In this document: piece by piece, positions 4,574 to 5,231 of the stretch
Numbering within the stretch: position 1 is the first letter of the stretch
Layout: the number at the start of each line of letters is the position of its first letter
Assembly (NCBI GenBank): GCA_963933065.1
Contig: CAWVUB010000135.1
Coordinates: forward strand, 1 to 5,231
Direction: 5' to 3'
From: UBA9410 sp963933065
GTDB taxonomy: Bacteria; Actinomycetota; Acidimicrobiia; Acidimicrobiales; MedAcidi-G1
DNA: 5,231 nucleotides
Position numbers and translations under genes: made by a program
The notes under the pieces: generated by a model
Told to the model about the DNA's origin: nothing
The model's input: the letters and a program-made list of their open reading frames with translations, nothing else
The model's database searches: none

Positions 4574-5231
4574 CTACGGAGTACCGTCCAAGATGTCGGT
4601 CAGAGGTTCAATAGCACCTGCATCCGTGCCGTTGTCGACGAAGGTCGAAAGCCGGAAGGAATCATCTGCATCGAACTTGCTCGGCCCCAGCGAGGCGAAG
4701 GGCGCCAGTGGCAGCTTGAACTGCGGCATCGAGGCCGCCGCCTCCCGGAACGAATCGTGCGTCAGATTCGCGCCCGCCTTACTGGCAATCAGCTCTAGCA
4801 TCCGTAGTTGGTTGCAGTGAGTCATGATCGATCGCCACCACTTCTCGATCCCGTCCTCGTGCGTGTCTGGTGAACCAACCTCAATTTCGGGATGTCGAGC
4901 TTGGAACGGCTTGATGCACAGTTCCTGAACCTCCGGCTGCTCAAGTTGCTCCTGCTCGGTCAAGCCGGTAAGTGTCACAGCGCCCTCCACCATGTCTGGG
5001 GTGACATTGCTGAGATTGGTGAGGGACTCGTTGTTGTATGGAAAGTACTCCACATCAACGCCGGCCCAGAACAGGCCACGGAAGCCGGCACGATCACCTC
5101 CAGCGAATACGACTGCCTCTGCTCCCGATGAGCGCACTCGCTCGGATACGACCTCCCACCAGGCGTCCTCGGCCTCGGTGTCCCCCACCGTGACCTCGCT
5201 GATGGCTTCCAAGACCACGTCGACGCCTAAC
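4574..5231 (-). CDS. ABC transporter solute-binding protein, type 1 (branched-chain amino-acid type), C-terminal part
   Basis: This is the C-terminal 218 residues of a secreted, membrane-associated binding protein that hands its ligand to an ABC importer. The reading frame is open to the right edge, and the GTG at 5218 is an internal Val codon rather than a start, so the N-terminus and any signal peptide lie outside. The identification rests on fold-level features of the Leu/Ile/Val-binding (type 1 periplasmic) family. An AWWEVVSERVRSSGAEAVVFAG segment is the region usually paired with a proposed ligand-transfer helix. It is followed by GLFWAGVDVEYFPYNNE and EGAVTLTGLT, and a late IMTHCNQLRMLELIASKAGA helix of the kind that begins the second half of lobe 1. 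The C-terminus ends with SFRLSTFVDNGTDAGAIEPL, the usual closing strand (often a statement of what the substrate did to the query). Family assignment is by overall pattern, so the ligand is unknown. A run of seven C (4568-4574) overlaps its stop codon. Confidence 0.72.
   Translation of the reverse strand, partial: LGVDVVLEAISEVTVGDTEAEDAWWEVVSERVRSSGAEAVVFAGGDRAGFRGLFWAGVDVEYFPYNNESLTNLSNVTPDMVEGAVTLTGLTEQEQLEQPEVQELCIKPFQARHPEIEVGSPDTHEDGIEKWWRSIMTHCNQLRMLELIASKAGANLTHDSFREAAASMPQFKLPLAPFASLGPSKFDADDSFRLSTFVDNGTDAGAIEPLTDILDGTP

Overview
The window looks like bacterial chromosome of moderately high G+C (mid-50s percent by eye). An actinobacterium, perhaps of the Acidimicrobiia type, is the best guess. 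The basis is an F420-type PPOX split-barrel protein, a branched-chain amino-acid-type binding protein of actinobacterial flavour, weak or absent Shine-Dalgarno sequences at several starts, and G+C content. No rRNA, tRNA, insertion sequence or CRISPR array is visible, and the taxonomic guess is inference.

Layout from left to right. A small PPOX-class, probably F420-dependent oxidoreductase lies on the minus strand (18-419). It follows a 342-base gap with no convincing gene but with a perfect 14-bp palindrome (568-581). Next is a minus-strand MFS transporter (762-2015). It is divergent from a plus-strand stand-alone DEDDh 3'-5' exonuclease (2076-2657), and the two share an intergenic stretch of 60 bases or fewer. 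The exonuclease converges on a YqgE/AlgH-family gene (2713-3276, minus), with a bulged hairpin between them that may serve both strands as a terminator. The YqgE/AlgH start overlaps the stop of a complete tyrosine recombinase (3273-4346, minus) by ATGA, so the two are almost certainly one translationally coupled unit. Beyond an AT-rich leader and a GC-rich hairpin cluster, the right edge holds the C-terminal part of an ABC-type solute-binding protein (4574-5231, minus).

The most interesting part is the recombinase and its leader. About 32 bases upstream of the recombinase start lies a 28-bp segment (4378-4405) organised like a Xer recombination site. Its 14-base core, ATAATGAATATTAT, differs from the core of the E. 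coli dif site at one position, and it is a 7-4-7 perfect dyad. The recombinase has the full catalytic set (R178, K220, H290, R293, H316, Y325). At 357 residues it is longer than XerC/XerD and close to the single-recombinase enzymes XerS and XerH, whose genes also sit beside their own dif sites. I therefore propose a self-contained one-recombinase Xer/dif module coupled to a YqgE/AlgH gene. The catalytic residues and the site are seen in the sequence. The function, chromosome dimer resolution or element integration, is inferred. The other genes are ordinary chromosomal genes with no evident shared pathway.
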